From the NCBI GenBank assembly GCA_025992895.1, contig DAJPGA010000001.1, positions 2,115,001-2,179,000 of the forward strand: a stretch of DNA of 64,000 bases. Direction: 5' to 3'. This DNA is from Veillonellaceae bacterium (lineage in GTDB: Bacteria; Bacillota; Negativicutes; Veillonellales; Dialisteraceae). Of the stretch, positions 52,852 to 61,953 are shown piece by piece (within the stretch, counting starts at the first letter, position 1; every line of letters begins with the position of its first letter). Position numbers and translations under genes: made by a program. Below the pieces are notes generated by a model. The model did no database searches. It had not been told where the DNA came from and saw nothing but the letters and a program-made list of their open reading frames with translations.

Positions 52852-53826
52852 TCAGCCTGCCAGCGGGAAAAGAACCCGCGCGAGGTAAATCATGCACGTC
52901 AGCGTCAGAGCGCCGGCAACCGTGCTGAAGAGAACGGACTGCGTCACAAGGCCTGCATCCTCACCGTATTCGACGCCGTAAATGATAAGAGCCATCGAGG
53001 ACGGCACGGCTGCGCAGATGAAGAATACCTGCGAAGCAATCGGGCTGAACGCACCGCCAAAGAGAGTCAGGACGACCCACGCAATGGCCGGACAGAGAAT
53101 CAGCTTATTGAAAGACGTGGCAAGGATGAAACGGTCCGGTTTCCTGAGCTTGCTCCTGTGAAGCTGAAGACCGATCGTGACGGTGACAAGGACAATAAAT
53201 GCGCCATTGAAGTGCGTGAGGACTGGCCAGAGGAAGGTATGCTCGAGATGGATGCCTGCACTTCTGACAAGGATGGCAAGGATGGCCGCATAGAGGGCAG
53301 GCATCTTCACCATGAAGGAGAGGACTTCCTTGACCGTCGACCCGCGGCTTCTGATAAGCGCTGCACCGAAGGTATTGACGACAATGTTCATGACAATCAT
53401 GATGATGACCATCGTCCCCATGGCCTCAGTAAGATGCGGCGTGCTGCCGCCTTCCGTGGCAAAGGGCGGATGCGTGAAAATCATGACAGCCAGAGCGGCT
53501 CCGATATGGCCGGCATTCGAGAAGGAGGAAACGGCTTCAAAAGCGCCCTTTTCCGCCCCTCCCAGATGGAACACATGCGCCATTCCCATCGAGAGGAGGT
53601 ACATGACCGCCAGAAGAATGAGCACCGCAGGAATCATCAGGAGATCATCCGATTCGAAGTGGTACCTGTACATCGTGTAAAAAATGAAGCAGGGCAGCAC
53701 GACCCAGATCGTCAGGCGGCTGTACGTCGATATGTCGATCTTGAACTTGCTGTCCAGAAACACCCCTGCCCCGATGAAGGCAAAGAGCGGCAGGATATCA
53801 TCCCACAGAATCTGAAGTAGTATCAT
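52852..53826 (-). CDS. AEC family transporter, paralogue 2
   Basis: Also 324 residues and aligned along its length with paralogue 1 (ILLQILWDDILPLFAFIGAGVFLDSKF; LTIWVVLPCFIFYTMY; NAGHIGAALAVMIFTHPPF). The ATG at 53826 has AGAAAGG upstream; a 40-residue in-frame extension is hydrophilic and lacks a site, so it is rejected. Anion efflux or uptake is likely, and given the malonate genes elsewhere in the window a dicarboxylate is a reasonable guess. Confidence 0.87.
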   Translation of the reverse strand: MILLQILWDDILPLFAFIGAGVFLDSKFKIDISTYSRLTIWVVLPCFIFYTMYRYHFESDDLLMIPAVLILLAVMYLLSMGMAHVFHLGGAEKGAFEAVSSFSNAGHIGAALAVMIFTHPPFATEGGSTPHLTEAMGTMVIIMIVMNIVVNTFGAALIRSRGSTVKEVLSFMVKMPALYAAILAILVRSAGIHLEHTFLWPVLTHFNGAFIVLVTVTIGLQLHRSKLRKPDRFILATSFNKLILCPAIAWVVLTLFGGAFSPIASQVFFICAAVPSSMALIIYGVEYGEDAGLVTQSVLFSTVAGALTLTCMIYLARVLFPLAG

Positions 53827-54050
53827 AATAACCTTTCTTTCCAGAATGTAAAGAGTGCTTTCATGCACCCGAAAAGCACGGGCAGAGCCTGACAAATTTA
53901 GGCCGGCTGGTCCCGCGTCCCTTCCCAGGAATGAAACCTGAATCAATTATCACTGTATCATTTAGTATACAACGATTTTACTTTCGAGAAAAGAATTCAC
54001 ATAGAAATTTCGATACTTCTCCCCCTGTTTCTTTTCAGGAAGCCGAAAAT

Positions 54051-54089
54051 AAAAAGAGAATGCACATGAATTCATGTACACCCTCTTTT
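54051..54089. terminator. Terminator downstream of the response regulator
   Basis: AAAAAGAG..TG.ACATGAA pairs with TTCATGT.CA..CTCTTTT. It lies ten bases past the regulator stop and backs onto the region upstream of the AEC pair. Confidence 0.75.
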
Positions 54090-54098
54090 CAATGTCTT

Positions 54099-54788
54099 TT
54101 ACGGTTTGAATTTATATCCTACGCCCCAGATAGTGATGATGTGACGTGGATTGGCCGGATCTTTTTCCACGGTTTCACGCAGCCTGTTGATATGGACGGG
54201 CACGGTAGATGTATTTCCCAGGGAATCGAGGCCCCAGATGCGCGTATAAAGGGATTCCCTGCTGAATACGACATCCGGATGTTCCATCAGGAATTCAAGG
54301 AGCTGGAATTCCTTGTTCGGCAGTTCCTTCTCCTTGCCGTCGACCCAGACTCTTCTCGTATCCGGTTCGAGCATGATGTCGCCAAGCGTGATGCGCTTTG
54401 TTTCCTTCTTCGTTCCCTTGAGGCGGTCATACTGCGCCAGCTGCGCCTTGACCTTTGCAACAAGGACGCCCGGGGAAAATGGCTTTGCGATGTAGTCGTC
54501 CGCGCCATAGCCAAGGCCGCGGATCTTGTCGATGTCTTCCCGCTTTGCCGTGACGAGCATGATCGGCTTGTCTGTCTTGTCGCGAAGCTTCCGGCAGATT
54601 TCAAAGCCGTCCATGTTGGGAAGCATCACGTCTAAGAGGAAAAGGTCATAAATCCCTGTCAGCGCTTCAGAAAGGCCTTTGGCGCCGTCTTCCTCGACAT
54701 GCACCTCATAGCCGCTGACTTCAAGGTAATCCTTCTCAATGGAAGCAATATCATCATCATCTTCAACGATCAGTATTCTCTTTGTCAT
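54099..54788 (-). CDS. OmpR/PhoB-type response regulator
   Basis: A 229-residue regulator. The receiver has the DDDD acidic pocket at residues 10-13, phospho-acceptor Asp53 in LFLLDVMLPNMDG and the conserved lysine in YIAKPFSPG. The winged-helix effector (about 130-228) has ELPNKEFQLLEFLMEHPDVVFSRESLYTRIWG and ends in IWGVGYKF, the usual trans_reg_C finish. Its start overlaps the kinase frame by 26 bases. With the kinase gene broken it may be unphosphorylated, or receive phosphate from elsewhere. Confidence 0.93.
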   Translation of the reverse strand: MTKRILIVEDDDDIASIEKDYLEVSGYEVHVEEDGAKGLSEALTGIYDLFLLDVMLPNMDGFEICRKLRDKTDKPIMLVTAKREDIDKIRGLGYGADDYIAKPFSPGVLVAKVKAQLAQYDRLKGTKKETKRITLGDIMLEPDTRRVWVDGKEKELPNKEFQLLEFLMEHPDVVFSRESLYTRIWGLDSLGNTSTVPVHINRLRETVEKDPANPRHIITIWGVGYKFKP

Positions 54789-56253
54789 GGTCTCCCTCCA
54801 ATGGATATGAAATCGTGAATGAAAGCCCGTGCGGCTTTCTGTTTTCTACTTTTATCTCGCCATGCATGAGGCTCGCAGCACGGTTTACGATGGCCAGGCC
54901 AAGCCCGCTGCCATTTTCCGTCCTGCTCCTTGCCTTATCGGTCCGGTAGAAGGCTTCCAGAAGCCGCCCAAGCGCCTCTTCCGGAACTCCCGGCCCGTCA
55001 TCCGCCAGATTGAATATAGCTCTGCCTTTTTCCTTCCTGACGGTCACAAAAATCTTGACCTTGTCTTCTGTCTTGTACTTCAAACTGTTCGTCACAAGGT
55101 TTTCCATGATGCGTTCCAAGAGAAGATGGCTTCCCTTGATCGGCACATTGTCTTCCATGAATGTTTCAAATTCAGCCCCGCTCTTCTCCCAGCTGATCTT
55201 GTTCTCATCGATGATTTCCTTCGTGAGATGCGACAGATTGATGGATTCCTGCGGAAGGACCTTCTCGCCGACGTCCATTTTTGTCAGAAGCATCAGCTGC
55301 TCGATCATGCGCTCCAGGACGTCTGCCTTCTTCTGAATGACCAGAAGGTACTTCTTCCTTCTTTCAGGTGTATCGGCCACATTGTCCAGAAGCCCTTCGA
55401 CGTAGGCGCGGATCGATGTCAGAGGCGTCCTTATATCATGGGAAATACTTGCGATGAGCTCTTTTCTTTTCTCTTCATCTTTTTCTCTTTCCTTCAGGGA
55501 CTCTTTCAGCTTCTCGCTCATCAGGTTGAAAGCCACCATGACGGGGGTAAATTCATCGAACCGGTCGTAATGGAGATGAATATCCAGATTTCCTTCCTGG
55601 ATTTCCTCGGACCCCCTCTTCAGTTCCCGGAGCGGATCAACGATTCTTCTGATGAGGAAGCGGGAGAGGAACCAGCTCGTGCCAAGGATGAAAATCACAA
55701 GTCAGATACCGACGAATTTATTCGTTTCCTGGAAAGCCTTTTTGATGGCATTGTCATTCCTGCCGACAGGCTGGCGCGCAGCGACATAGAGGTCATACTC
55801 ATGGCCGCGGATCAGCTGCCGCTCCATGTAGTCATAATTACCATTTTCCGTCAGGCTGAAAATGCTGTTGGATTTATCGATTCCTATATTATCCCTGATT
55901 CCCAGACGCATGCAGATGATATCGCCTCTGAGCGCTTCATTGCCGTATCCGTAAATCACTTCCCCGTCACGGGTCAGGATCACGTACGTCTGCACCGGGT
56001 CCACAATATCCACAAGCCACTGGAAATCCTGCGGTTCTCCGCCATGGCGCATCGTATGGAAAATATCCATGCTGAGTGCCCATGTGATCGTATCAAACTG
56101 GTAATCGCTTTCCGGCATGACATGGTTGCCTGCCTTAGCATACAGGATCAATCCCGCGAGGGATGAAGCAAGCACGAAAAGCGTCATGATGATAGGAAGC
56201 ACGCATACCAGTATGTGGGAAAGAATCATCCTCATTCGTATTGTCATGTCCAT
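54763..56253 (-). pseudogene. Sensor histidine kinase split by an in-frame TGA
   Basis: One continuous frame interrupted by a single TGA at 55702-55704. Residues 1-183 form the first transmembrane helix (ILSHILVCVLPIIMTLFVLASSLAGLI) and an extracytoplasmic sensor. After the stop the same frame continues with the second helix (VIFILGTSWFLSRFLIRR), a HAMP domain, the HisKA box ELIASISHDIRTPLTSI and a HATPase with ENLVTNSLKYK, DDGPGV and GSGLGLAIV. A GTG two codons after the stop could start a 311-residue membrane-anchored kinase lacking the sensor. Without the TGA the protein would be about 496 residues. Readthrough, restart or sequence error are alternatives. Confidence 0.85.
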
Positions 56254-56525
56254 CCCTCTTTCCAGAAGTCCGCCTTTTCATAGACTTTCTTATCTTAATG
56301 ATACGCATGGAAAAAACTTCATGCAAGTTCCATTTATCCTATTTATTTTTTGTTTAAAAATTTGTGTATATTCATTCAAATCCATCGGATATGCTTAGGT
56401 CAGTGAAATGAGGGAAAGAGTGCGGAAAGACCTTTCCCATGTCGATGATTATTTTTTCTTTCCGTGTGACCGGCCGTATGATACGCTCCTGACCGGCCCG
56501 CAATTGTATCCTTTGGAGGCGCTTC

Positions 56526-58007
56526 ATGTCCAAATTCATGCGCAGTCATCCCTACGCGGTACTGCTCATCCTGTCGCTTGTCCTGTACCTGGCAGGAAAC
56601 AACCTTCTGGCCGTCACGGATACGGCAGAAGCCAATTATGCAGAAACAGCCCGCGAGATGGTCCTGTCCGGCGACTGGATATCCCCTCAGATTTACGGCC
56701 GTTTCTGGTATGACAAGCCTATTTTCTACTACTGGGAACTGGCAGCGTCCTTTGCCGTCTTCGGATTCAACGAAGCAGCTGCGCGCCTCCCGGCTGCCAT
56801 CATGGGCACAGCGTCCCTTCTCTTTACTTACTGGTTTTCCAGAAAAGTATACGGGGAGAAGATCGGATGGCTCTCCGCCCTGATCTTCGGTGTTTCCGTA
56901 GAAACATGGATCCTTTCCAAGTCCGTCATCACGGATACTACGCTCTACCTCTTCATGAGCACCGCTGTCGCTTTCTTCTACCTGGGATATGCGGAAAACA
57001 GGAAGTACTACTACCTCTGCTATGTGGCAGCCGCTTTTGCGACACTGACAAAGGGGCCGATCGGAATCCTTCTCCCGGGCCTTGGATGCGTCCTCTTCCT
57101 TCTCTATAAGAAAGACATCCGCGAGATGCTCCATGTCCACCTGATTTCCGGCCTCCTCCTCTTTGTTCTCATCGGAGCCCCCTGGTACGGCATCATGTGG
57201 CATATCCACGGGAATGACTTCATCCTGAATTTCCTCGGTGTCCACAATTTCCTCCGCGCTACGGTTTCGGAGCATCCATCCCATAATACATGGTACTTCT
57301 ACATCCTCGTTTACCTCGTAGGCTTCCTTCCCTGGAGCCTCTTCATTCCTTATTCCCTCTACAAAAGATGGAAGGAAAGGAAACTGGACTTCAGGAGCGC
57401 CAAAGACGCTACCCAGCTCCTTGCCTTCTATGCACTCGGCGTCTTCGTCTTCTTTGAACTGATTGCCACCAAGTACACGACATATACCTTCCCCGCCCTC
57501 TTCTCCATGGCGATTCTGACAGCCATCCTTTATCAAAATATTTCCCTTCGCATCGAGAAAGCAGCGCTTGGCACATTCGTCGTACTCATTGCCCTCACCT
57601 TCCTGGCAGCGCCTTCCATCATGCTGAAGCACTCCGGCAAGGAAGTCGGCCTTGCTTTAAAACACATGAACACAGGCGAAGCGCCCATTGCCTTCGTCGG
57701 CGACTACCGTACGTCTTCCGTCTTCTACAGCGAAAAGGATATTTACAGAGCAGTCCCGAGAGATGAGATCGACGACCTCGAACCGGGCGGCCTTTCCTGG
57801 CATGCCAAGAACGTCATGCCGTTCATGTCCTTCGAAACACTCCTGGCCAGTCCCGACAGCGTCATGATCGTGCGGAAGAAGGAGGATGATCCGTTCGTCA
57901 AGGAATACACAGACCGCGAGAATGCCTACAGCATCCAGGTCCCTGGCGCCTATACCATCTGGGTCTCTGATGAACATAAAACCATCCAGCCTGTCAATTA
58001 CAAATAG
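56526..58007 (+). CDS. ArnT-like glycosyltransferase, PMT family
   Basis: A 493-residue GT-C enzyme with about 11 transmembrane helices and a C-terminal extracytoplasmic domain (about 375-490). The first luminal loop carries the acidic catalytic motif in VTDTAEANYAETAREMV, followed by SPQIYGRFWYDKPIFYYWE, as in ArnT and related undecaprenyl-phosphate-sugar transferases. It probably adds a sugar to lipid A or another envelope acceptor, as expected for a diderm Firmicute. TTTGGAGG precedes the ATG. The 270 bases upstream contain no other gene. Confidence 0.88.
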   Translation: MSKFMRSHPYAVLLILSLVLYLAGNNLLAVTDTAEANYAETAREMVLSGDWISPQIYGRFWYDKPIFYYWELAASFAVFGFNEAAARLPAAIMGTASLLFTYWFSRKVYGEKIGWLSALIFGVSVETWILSKSVITDTTLYLFMSTAVAFFYLGYAENRKYYYLCYVAAAFATLTKGPIGILLPGLGCVLFLLYKKDIREMLHVHLISGLLLFVLIGAPWYGIMWHIHGNDFILNFLGVHNFLRATVSEHPSHNTWYFYILVYLVGFLPWSLFIPYSLYKRWKERKLDFRSAKDATQLLAFYALGVFVFFELIATKYTTYTFPALFSMAILTAILYQNISLRIEKAALGTFVVLIALTFLAAPSIMLKHSGKEVGLALKHMNTGEAPIAFVGDYRTSSVFYSEKDIYRAVPRDEIDDLEPGGLSWHAKNVMPFMSFETLLASPDSVMIVRKKEDDPFVKEYTDRENAYSIQVPGAYTIWVSDEHKTIQPVNYK

Positions 58008-58024
58008 TGATTTATGTATATTAA

Positions 58025-58050
58025 AAAGGGAAGCTTTCCTGCTTCCCTTT
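58025..58050 (+). terminator. Terminator after the ArnT-like gene
   Basis: AAAGGGAAGC pairs with GCTTCCCTTT around TTTCCT. Its 3' side overlaps the -35 of the following tRNA promoter. Confidence 0.75.
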
Positions 58051-58076
58051 ACTTTTTCGAAAAAGCGCGATATACT
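58048..58076 (+). promoter_or_regulatory. Promoter of the tRNA-Cys-like gene
   Basis: TTTACT (58048-58053), a 17-bp spacer and TATACT (58071-58076), 16 bases before the tRNA 5' end. Confidence 0.6.
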
Positions 58077-58092
58077 TAGAATAGTTTCTTAT

Positions 58093-58168
58093 GGCGGTGT
58101 AGCCAAGCGCTAAGGCGTGGGCCCCGCAAGGCCCTTATCCCCGTGTTCAACTCCGGGCACCGCCTCCA
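58093..58168 (+). tRNA. Aberrant tRNA-Cys-like gene (GCA)
   Basis: 76 nt with encoded CCA and U73. The acceptor GGCGGTG/CACCGCC is perfectly paired, and the D stem GCC/GGC and overall order match tRNA-Cys. Three departures are visible. The D loop AAGCGCTAA lacks the G18-G19 pair. The anticodon loop, CCCGCAAG between GGGC and GCCC, is eight bases (or CCGCAA with six if the stem is extended). The T stem CCCG-T-G/CCGGG carries a bulged T. It has its own promoter and terminator. It may be a decaying tRNA-Cys, or a non-canonical tRNA kept under selection for its acceptor stem. Confidence 0.6.
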
Positions 58169-58178
58169 CCAAATATAA

Positions 58179-58206
58179 AGCTCCGCAATCGCGGAGCTCT
58201 TTTTTT
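58179..58206 (+). terminator. Terminator of the tRNA-Cys-like gene
   Basis: AGCTCCGC AATC GCGGAGCT followed by CTTTTTTT, starting 11 bases after the CCA. Confidence 0.92.
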
Positions 58207-58214
58207 ATGCATGA

Positions 58215-58590
58215 AGAAAAGAGGCAGTGACAAAATTCAGTTAAATACCGGTTGCTCTTCCTCGAGCGAAGCGAGGTTTAAGGGTGTCTGAGCTCGCCCC
58301 GTAGGGGGAGCTGGCGCCGGAGGCGACTGAAACATCATTTCCCAGCCTGCAAGGCGGCTGTATTGTTTCTATGTTTTACTTTTCCTTCGAACGCAGCTAT
58401 ATAAGTTCAAAACAAATAAGAACTGAGTTCTTTTGTTGTTTCGCCGAGCTTCCCCCAACGGAGGGAAGTGCCCGAAGGGCGATAGGGGTGCAGTTTCTAA
58501 AAAGGCGAAGCATCCTTTGAGGTTTTCAGACAGAGCCAATAAATACATTTGTTAGATAATCCTTTAATGGAATTTTCCAATAGAAAAAAG
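58215..58590 (+). repeat. Mosaic repeat element, second full-length member
   Basis: Starts GGCAGTGACAAAATTCAG and ends against GGGCTGTGGCAAAATGG. The interior includes GCGAAGC, CCCC-GTA-GGGG (58297-58307), GCC-GGA-GGC and GCCC-GAA-GGGC (58470-58480), and backbone segments shared with 20190-20585. No gene is supportable here. Confidence 0.75.
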
Positions 58591-58632
58591 GGGCTGTGGC
58601 AAAATGGTTAACCATTTTGTCACAGCCCCTTT
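58590..58632. terminator. Terminator after the DUF805 gene
   Basis: GGGGCTGTGGCAAAATGG pairs with CCATTTTGTCACAGCCCC, loop TTAA, with A- and T-runs on both sides. Confidence 0.88.
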
Positions 58633-58645
58633 TTGGTCTAAATGA

Positions 58646-59593
58646 TTATTCTTTCGGTACAGGGCCGTACTTGTTTCTCTTGGGATCTCCCGGGATGAAT
58701 GCCAGAAGGATGACAACAATCATGAAGATGACGGCAATGAGGCGCGTCGCATTGAGCTGGGAACCTAAGAATTCTTCCCCTGCCTGATGAATGACGAAGA
58801 GAAGAGCAAAGAATGCCCAGTAATACATATGGGACTTGCCGATATCCGACAGTCTTCTCATGCCAAGGCTGATGAGGGAAATGAAGCAGAGTGTCCCCAA
58901 GATCAGGAAGGCAGCGATGAAGAAGTTCGTTTCTCCTACGAAGAGCTCCGGCTTGAAGCAGGTGAGAGCAAAGAGGAAAGCTGCCGGTGCACCGACCATG
59001 AGCATCTTTGGCAGGTACGCTTTTCTGCTGATGCGTCCGACAGGATCGAAGTATGTCTTCCAGATGCGGTGGCGGAGGCCGCCTTTCTTCGCTTCTTCTT
59101 CTGCCTTGATGGCTTCGTTGTCAGAAAGAGCTTTCACTTCTGCGCTGTCCATGAGGGCTGTCGTGAAGGAAGAATCTCCTTTGGCCGGGATGGTGACGAA
59201 AATGGAAGTGACGGTATCAGCGAAAATGTCCATGTTGTTGGCATGTTCTGCGCTGCCTTCTGCTTCTTCCAGTTTCTTGATGAACTCATCGCGGTTCTTT
59301 GTTTCCATTTCAACGTAAATGGCAGCGACCTTCTTCTTTCTGATGCAGATGCCGGTAACGGATACGTCCATCCCGTAGAAGGATGCTTTTTCTTCTCCTT
59401 CTGACAAGGAATAGAATTCGGCTTCCTTATCTTCGTCCTTGTTCTCCAGTGTTGCTGTATAATGACGGGAAACGGCCCTCAGCGTGTCTCCAAGGCGCAG
59501 AGCCCCTATCCTTCTGGGTTTCCTTCTCTGTCCGCCTGCGGCCGCTTTTTCGCCGTTTTCAGTGATGTCAGGGATATCAAAATTCATTGCCAT
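58646..59593 (-). CDS. DUF805 membrane protein with an extra N-terminal domain
   Basis: A 315-residue protein. The C-terminal half (about 185-315) is DUF805: FDPVGRISRKAYLPKML entry, four hydrophobic helices, LGMRRLSDIGKS and a PGDPKRNKYGP tail. The N-terminal 180 residues are soluble and charged, with no family I recognise. They include ALRLGDTLRAVSRHYTATLENKDED and a predicted strand-helix region, perhaps a regulatory or partner-binding domain. AGGAG is seven bases before the ATG at 59593. Function is unknown. Confidence 0.75.
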   Translation of the reverse strand: MAMNFDIPDITENGEKAAAGGQRRKPRRIGALRLGDTLRAVSRHYTATLENKDEDKEAEFYSLSEGEEKASFYGMDVSVTGICIRKKKVAAIYVEMETKNRDEFIKKLEEAEGSAEHANNMDIFADTVTSIFVTIPAKGDSSFTTALMDSAEVKALSDNEAIKAEEEAKKGGLRHRIWKTYFDPVGRISRKAYLPKMLMVGAPAAFLFALTCFKPELFVGETNFFIAAFLILGTLCFISLISLGMRRLSDIGKSHMYYWAFFALLFVIHQAGEEFLGSQLNATRLIAVIFMIVVILLAFIPGDPKRNKYGPVPKE

Positions 59594-59696
59594 GGTTGTG
59601 CTCCTTTAAAAGCGGACTTCTCCGCCAGTCTTCGAAATACGTACACTGCTATTGTACCATTTTCAGAGTGATTTGACATGCCCGATCCCAATAAGA

Positions 59697-59722
59697 AAAC
59701 CGCGGAGATTTCCGCGGTTTTC
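59697..59722 (-). terminator. Terminator of the secY-rplQ ribosomal operon
   Basis: AAAACCGCGGA GAT TTCCGCGGTTTT, read on the minus strand after rplQ with a T-rich finish. Confidence 0.85.
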
Positions 59723-59732
59723 TTGAACCGAA

Positions 59733-60074
59733 TTAGTCGACAAGTGCGATCAGGACCTGGGGAGCGTTGTCGCCCTGGCGAGCTTCGAGTTTTGCCATGG
59801 TGGTGTAGCCACCGTTGCGTTCGGTATATTTCTTTGCAATTTCATCAAACAGTTTCTTTGTAACGTCTTTGTCCATTACGAAAGCTTCAGCCTGACGACG
59901 AGCGTGGAGATCGCCTCTCTTAGCGAGGGAGATCATCTTGTCTGCTACGTGGCGAAGTTCCTTGGCTTTAGCTTCGGTTGTAACGATGCTGCCATGCTGG
60001 AAAAGAGCGGTTACGAGACTGCGCAGCAGTGCCTTACGAGCGCCGCTGACTCTTCTCAATCTACTACGAGCCAT
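59733..60074 (-). CDS. rplQ: 50S ribosomal protein L17
   Basis: 113 residues, full length. The start LRRVSGARKALLRSLVTALFQHGSIVTTEAKAKELR is the conserved L17 N-terminus. L17 binds 23S rRNA near the exit tunnel. It is the last gene of the operon, 21 bases after rpoA, with AGGAGG before its ATG. Confidence 0.97.
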   Translation of the reverse strand: MARSRLRRVSGARKALLRSLVTALFQHGSIVTTEAKAKELRHVADKMISLAKRGDLHARRQAEAFVMDKDVTKKLFDEIAKKYTERNGGYTTMAKLEARQGDNAPQVLIALVD

Positions 60075-60095
60075 TTCTTTCCTCCTATAACTATA

Positions 60096-61088
60096 TCAAT
60101 CCTTGGAATCTTTCAGGTGAAGTCCGTATTCTCTGAAGTTGGAGAGTTTCTCCTTGATTTCATCGACGGATTTCTTTCCAAGGTTGCGTACACGGGTCAA
60201 TTCATCCTCTGTCTTGTCTGTGAGTTCGCCGATCGTGTTGATCTCTGCTCTCTTCAGGCAGTTAAATGCACGGACGGACAGTTCGAGTTCGTCAATCGGA
60301 AGATCCCTTACAGCATCTTCGTTGACTTTATCCTGATCAGGTTCAGCTTCTGCTTCTGCTCCATCGTCTTTGACGATATCGGTGCCAGCCTGGCTGATGC
60401 CGATCTTGCTGAAGTTTTCAAAGCAGCTGATGAGGATCTTGGCAGCCGTTGCTACTGCATCGTCTGCCTGGACGGAACCATCGGTGTCCAGTTCCAGTGT
60501 CAGCTTGTCGTAGTCCATTTCATTGCCTACGCGGGTATCGCTGACGAGGTAGTTGCATTTAATGACAGGAGAATAAATGGAGTCGATCGGGATTACGCCG
60601 ATAACGTCGTCATCCCTTTTGTTCTTCGAAAATGGAACATACCCATGCCCACGGTTGATGGTCATTTCCATTCCGAGATGAGCATCTGCGTCAAGTGTGC
60701 AAATCGGGAGTTCCGTATTGAGAACATCTATTTCAGCCGGTAATTCCATATCGCCGGCATGGAAAATACCTTCTTTAGTAATATCGATTCTGACTGTGAT
60801 TGGGAAAGTCGCTTCATCATGAACGATGAAACGGATTTTCTTCAGATTCAGAATCATATCTGTTACATCTTCTCTGACGCCGTTTATAGTGGAAAATTCA
60901 TGAAGCACGCCGTCGATTTTGATAGACGTAATAGCCACACCGTCTAAAGATGAAAGCAACACGCGTCTGAGGCTGTTTCCCAGAGTGATACCATACCCTC
61001 TTTCGAGAGGTTCGCATTCGAACACGCCATGACGTTTGTCATCACTGAGTTCAACAGTCTTAATTGTGAAGCTTGTATTTTCGATCAT
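60096..61088 (-). CDS. rpoA: DNA-directed RNA polymerase subunit alpha
   Basis: 330 residues. The N-terminal assembly domain has VELSDDKRHGVFECEPLERGYGITLGNSLRRVLLSSLDG; a linker rich in Asp and Glu follows (about 230-255). The C-terminal domain has LSVRAFNCLKRAEINTIGELTDKTEDELTRVRNLGKKSVDEIKEKL, which contacts UP elements and activators. It lies directly after rpsK; rpsD, which often separates them, is absent here. Confidence 0.98.
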   Translation of the reverse strand: MIENTSFTIKTVELSDDKRHGVFECEPLERGYGITLGNSLRRVLLSSLDGVAITSIKIDGVLHEFSTINGVREDVTDMILNLKKIRFIVHDEATFPITVRIDITKEGIFHAGDMELPAEIDVLNTELPICTLDADAHLGMEMTINRGHGYVPFSKNKRDDDVIGVIPIDSIYSPVIKCNYLVSDTRVGNEMDYDKLTLELDTDGSVQADDAVATAAKILISCFENFSKIGISQAGTDIVKDDGAEAEAEPDQDKVNEDAVRDLPIDELELSVRAFNCLKRAEINTIGELTDKTEDELTRVRNLGKKSVDEIKEKLSNFREYGLHLKDSKD

Positions 61089-61145
61089 CCGAAAGTCCTC
61101 CTTCTGCGCCTTGCAGCGCCAAAATGATACGCAAAGGGATTATCC

Positions 61146-61535
61146 TTATACTCTTCTGCGTTTTGGAGGACGGCAGCCGTTATGCGGAATCGGTGTAACG
61201 TCCTTAATGCTGCTGACTTCGATTCCTGCAACCTGCAGTGCACGAATGGCCGCTTCACGGCCAGCGCCCGGGCCTTTGACGAATACGTCTGCCGAACGCA
61301 TACCCTGATCAATTGCAACTTTAGCTGCCTGTTCAGCTGCCATCTGAGCTGCAAATGGTGTACTCTTACGAGATCCTTTGAATCCAAGTCCGCCAGCGGA
61401 TGCCCAGGCAATGGTATTGCCGTTGGAATCAGTAATCGTTACGATCGTGTTGTTGAAAGTAGAACGAATATGAGCTGCACCGGATTCTACATGTTTTCTT
61501 TCTTTTCTTTTTGCTTTGCTTTTTACCGTAGCCAT
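61146..61535 (-). CDS. rpsK: 30S ribosomal protein S11
   Basis: 129 residues with the conserved [43 protein letters not shown] core and [11 protein letters not shown]-terminus. S11 lies on the platform near the 3' end of 16S rRNA. GAAGGAGGG precedes the ATG. Confidence 0.98.
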   Translation of the reverse strand: MATVKSKAKRKERKHVESGAAHIRSTFNNTIVTITDSNGNTIAWASAGGLGFKGSRKSTPFAAQMAAEQAAKVAIDQGMRSADVFVKGPGAGREAAIRALQVAGIEVSSIKDVTPIPHNGCRPPKRRRV

Positions 61536-61553
61536 GTTATCCCTCCTTCAACA

Positions 61554-61931
61554 TTATTTCTTGGTCGCAGTCTTCTTGCCTGCGATCGTCTTCTTCGGGC
61601 CCTTGCGTGTGCGGGCGTTGGTCTTTGTGCGCTGTCCACGAGTCGGGAGTCCTGCACGATGACGTCTGCCTCTGTAAGAACCGATTTCAACCAAACGTTT
61701 AATGTTGAGAGATTCTTCTCTACAGAGATCCCCTTCTACTTTGTAATCTGCGAGTACGTTGCGGATCTTAGCAACTTCATCTTCTGTCAGATCTCTTACA
61801 CGGGTATCAGGATTGATTTCTGCCTTGCTAAGAATGTCTTTGGAAAGAGTGGGGCCAATTCCATAAATATAAGTTAAGCCGATCTCAACGCGCTTATCTC
61901 TTGGTAAGTCTACACCAGCTATACGTGCCAT
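61554..61931 (-). CDS. rpsM: 30S ribosomal protein S13
   Basis: 125 residues beginning [26 protein letters not shown] and containing [22 protein letters not shown] near the end, a textbook S13. It contacts the head of the small subunit and tRNA. It sits between rpmJ and rpsK as usual. Confidence 0.98.
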   Translation of the reverse strand: MARIAGVDLPRDKRVEIGLTYIYGIGPTLSKDILSKAEINPDTRVRDLTEDEVAKIRNVLADYKVEGDLCREESLNIKRLVEIGSYRGRRHRAGLPTRGQRTKTNARTRKGPKKTIAGKKTATKK

Positions 61932-61953
61932 CTACTCTTTAACCTCCTTTTAA

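Noticed and set aside
55702..55704. TGA in the kinase as a selenocysteine codon
   Set aside because: No SECIS-like hairpin follows, and the position is a membrane-helix boundary with no redox context.
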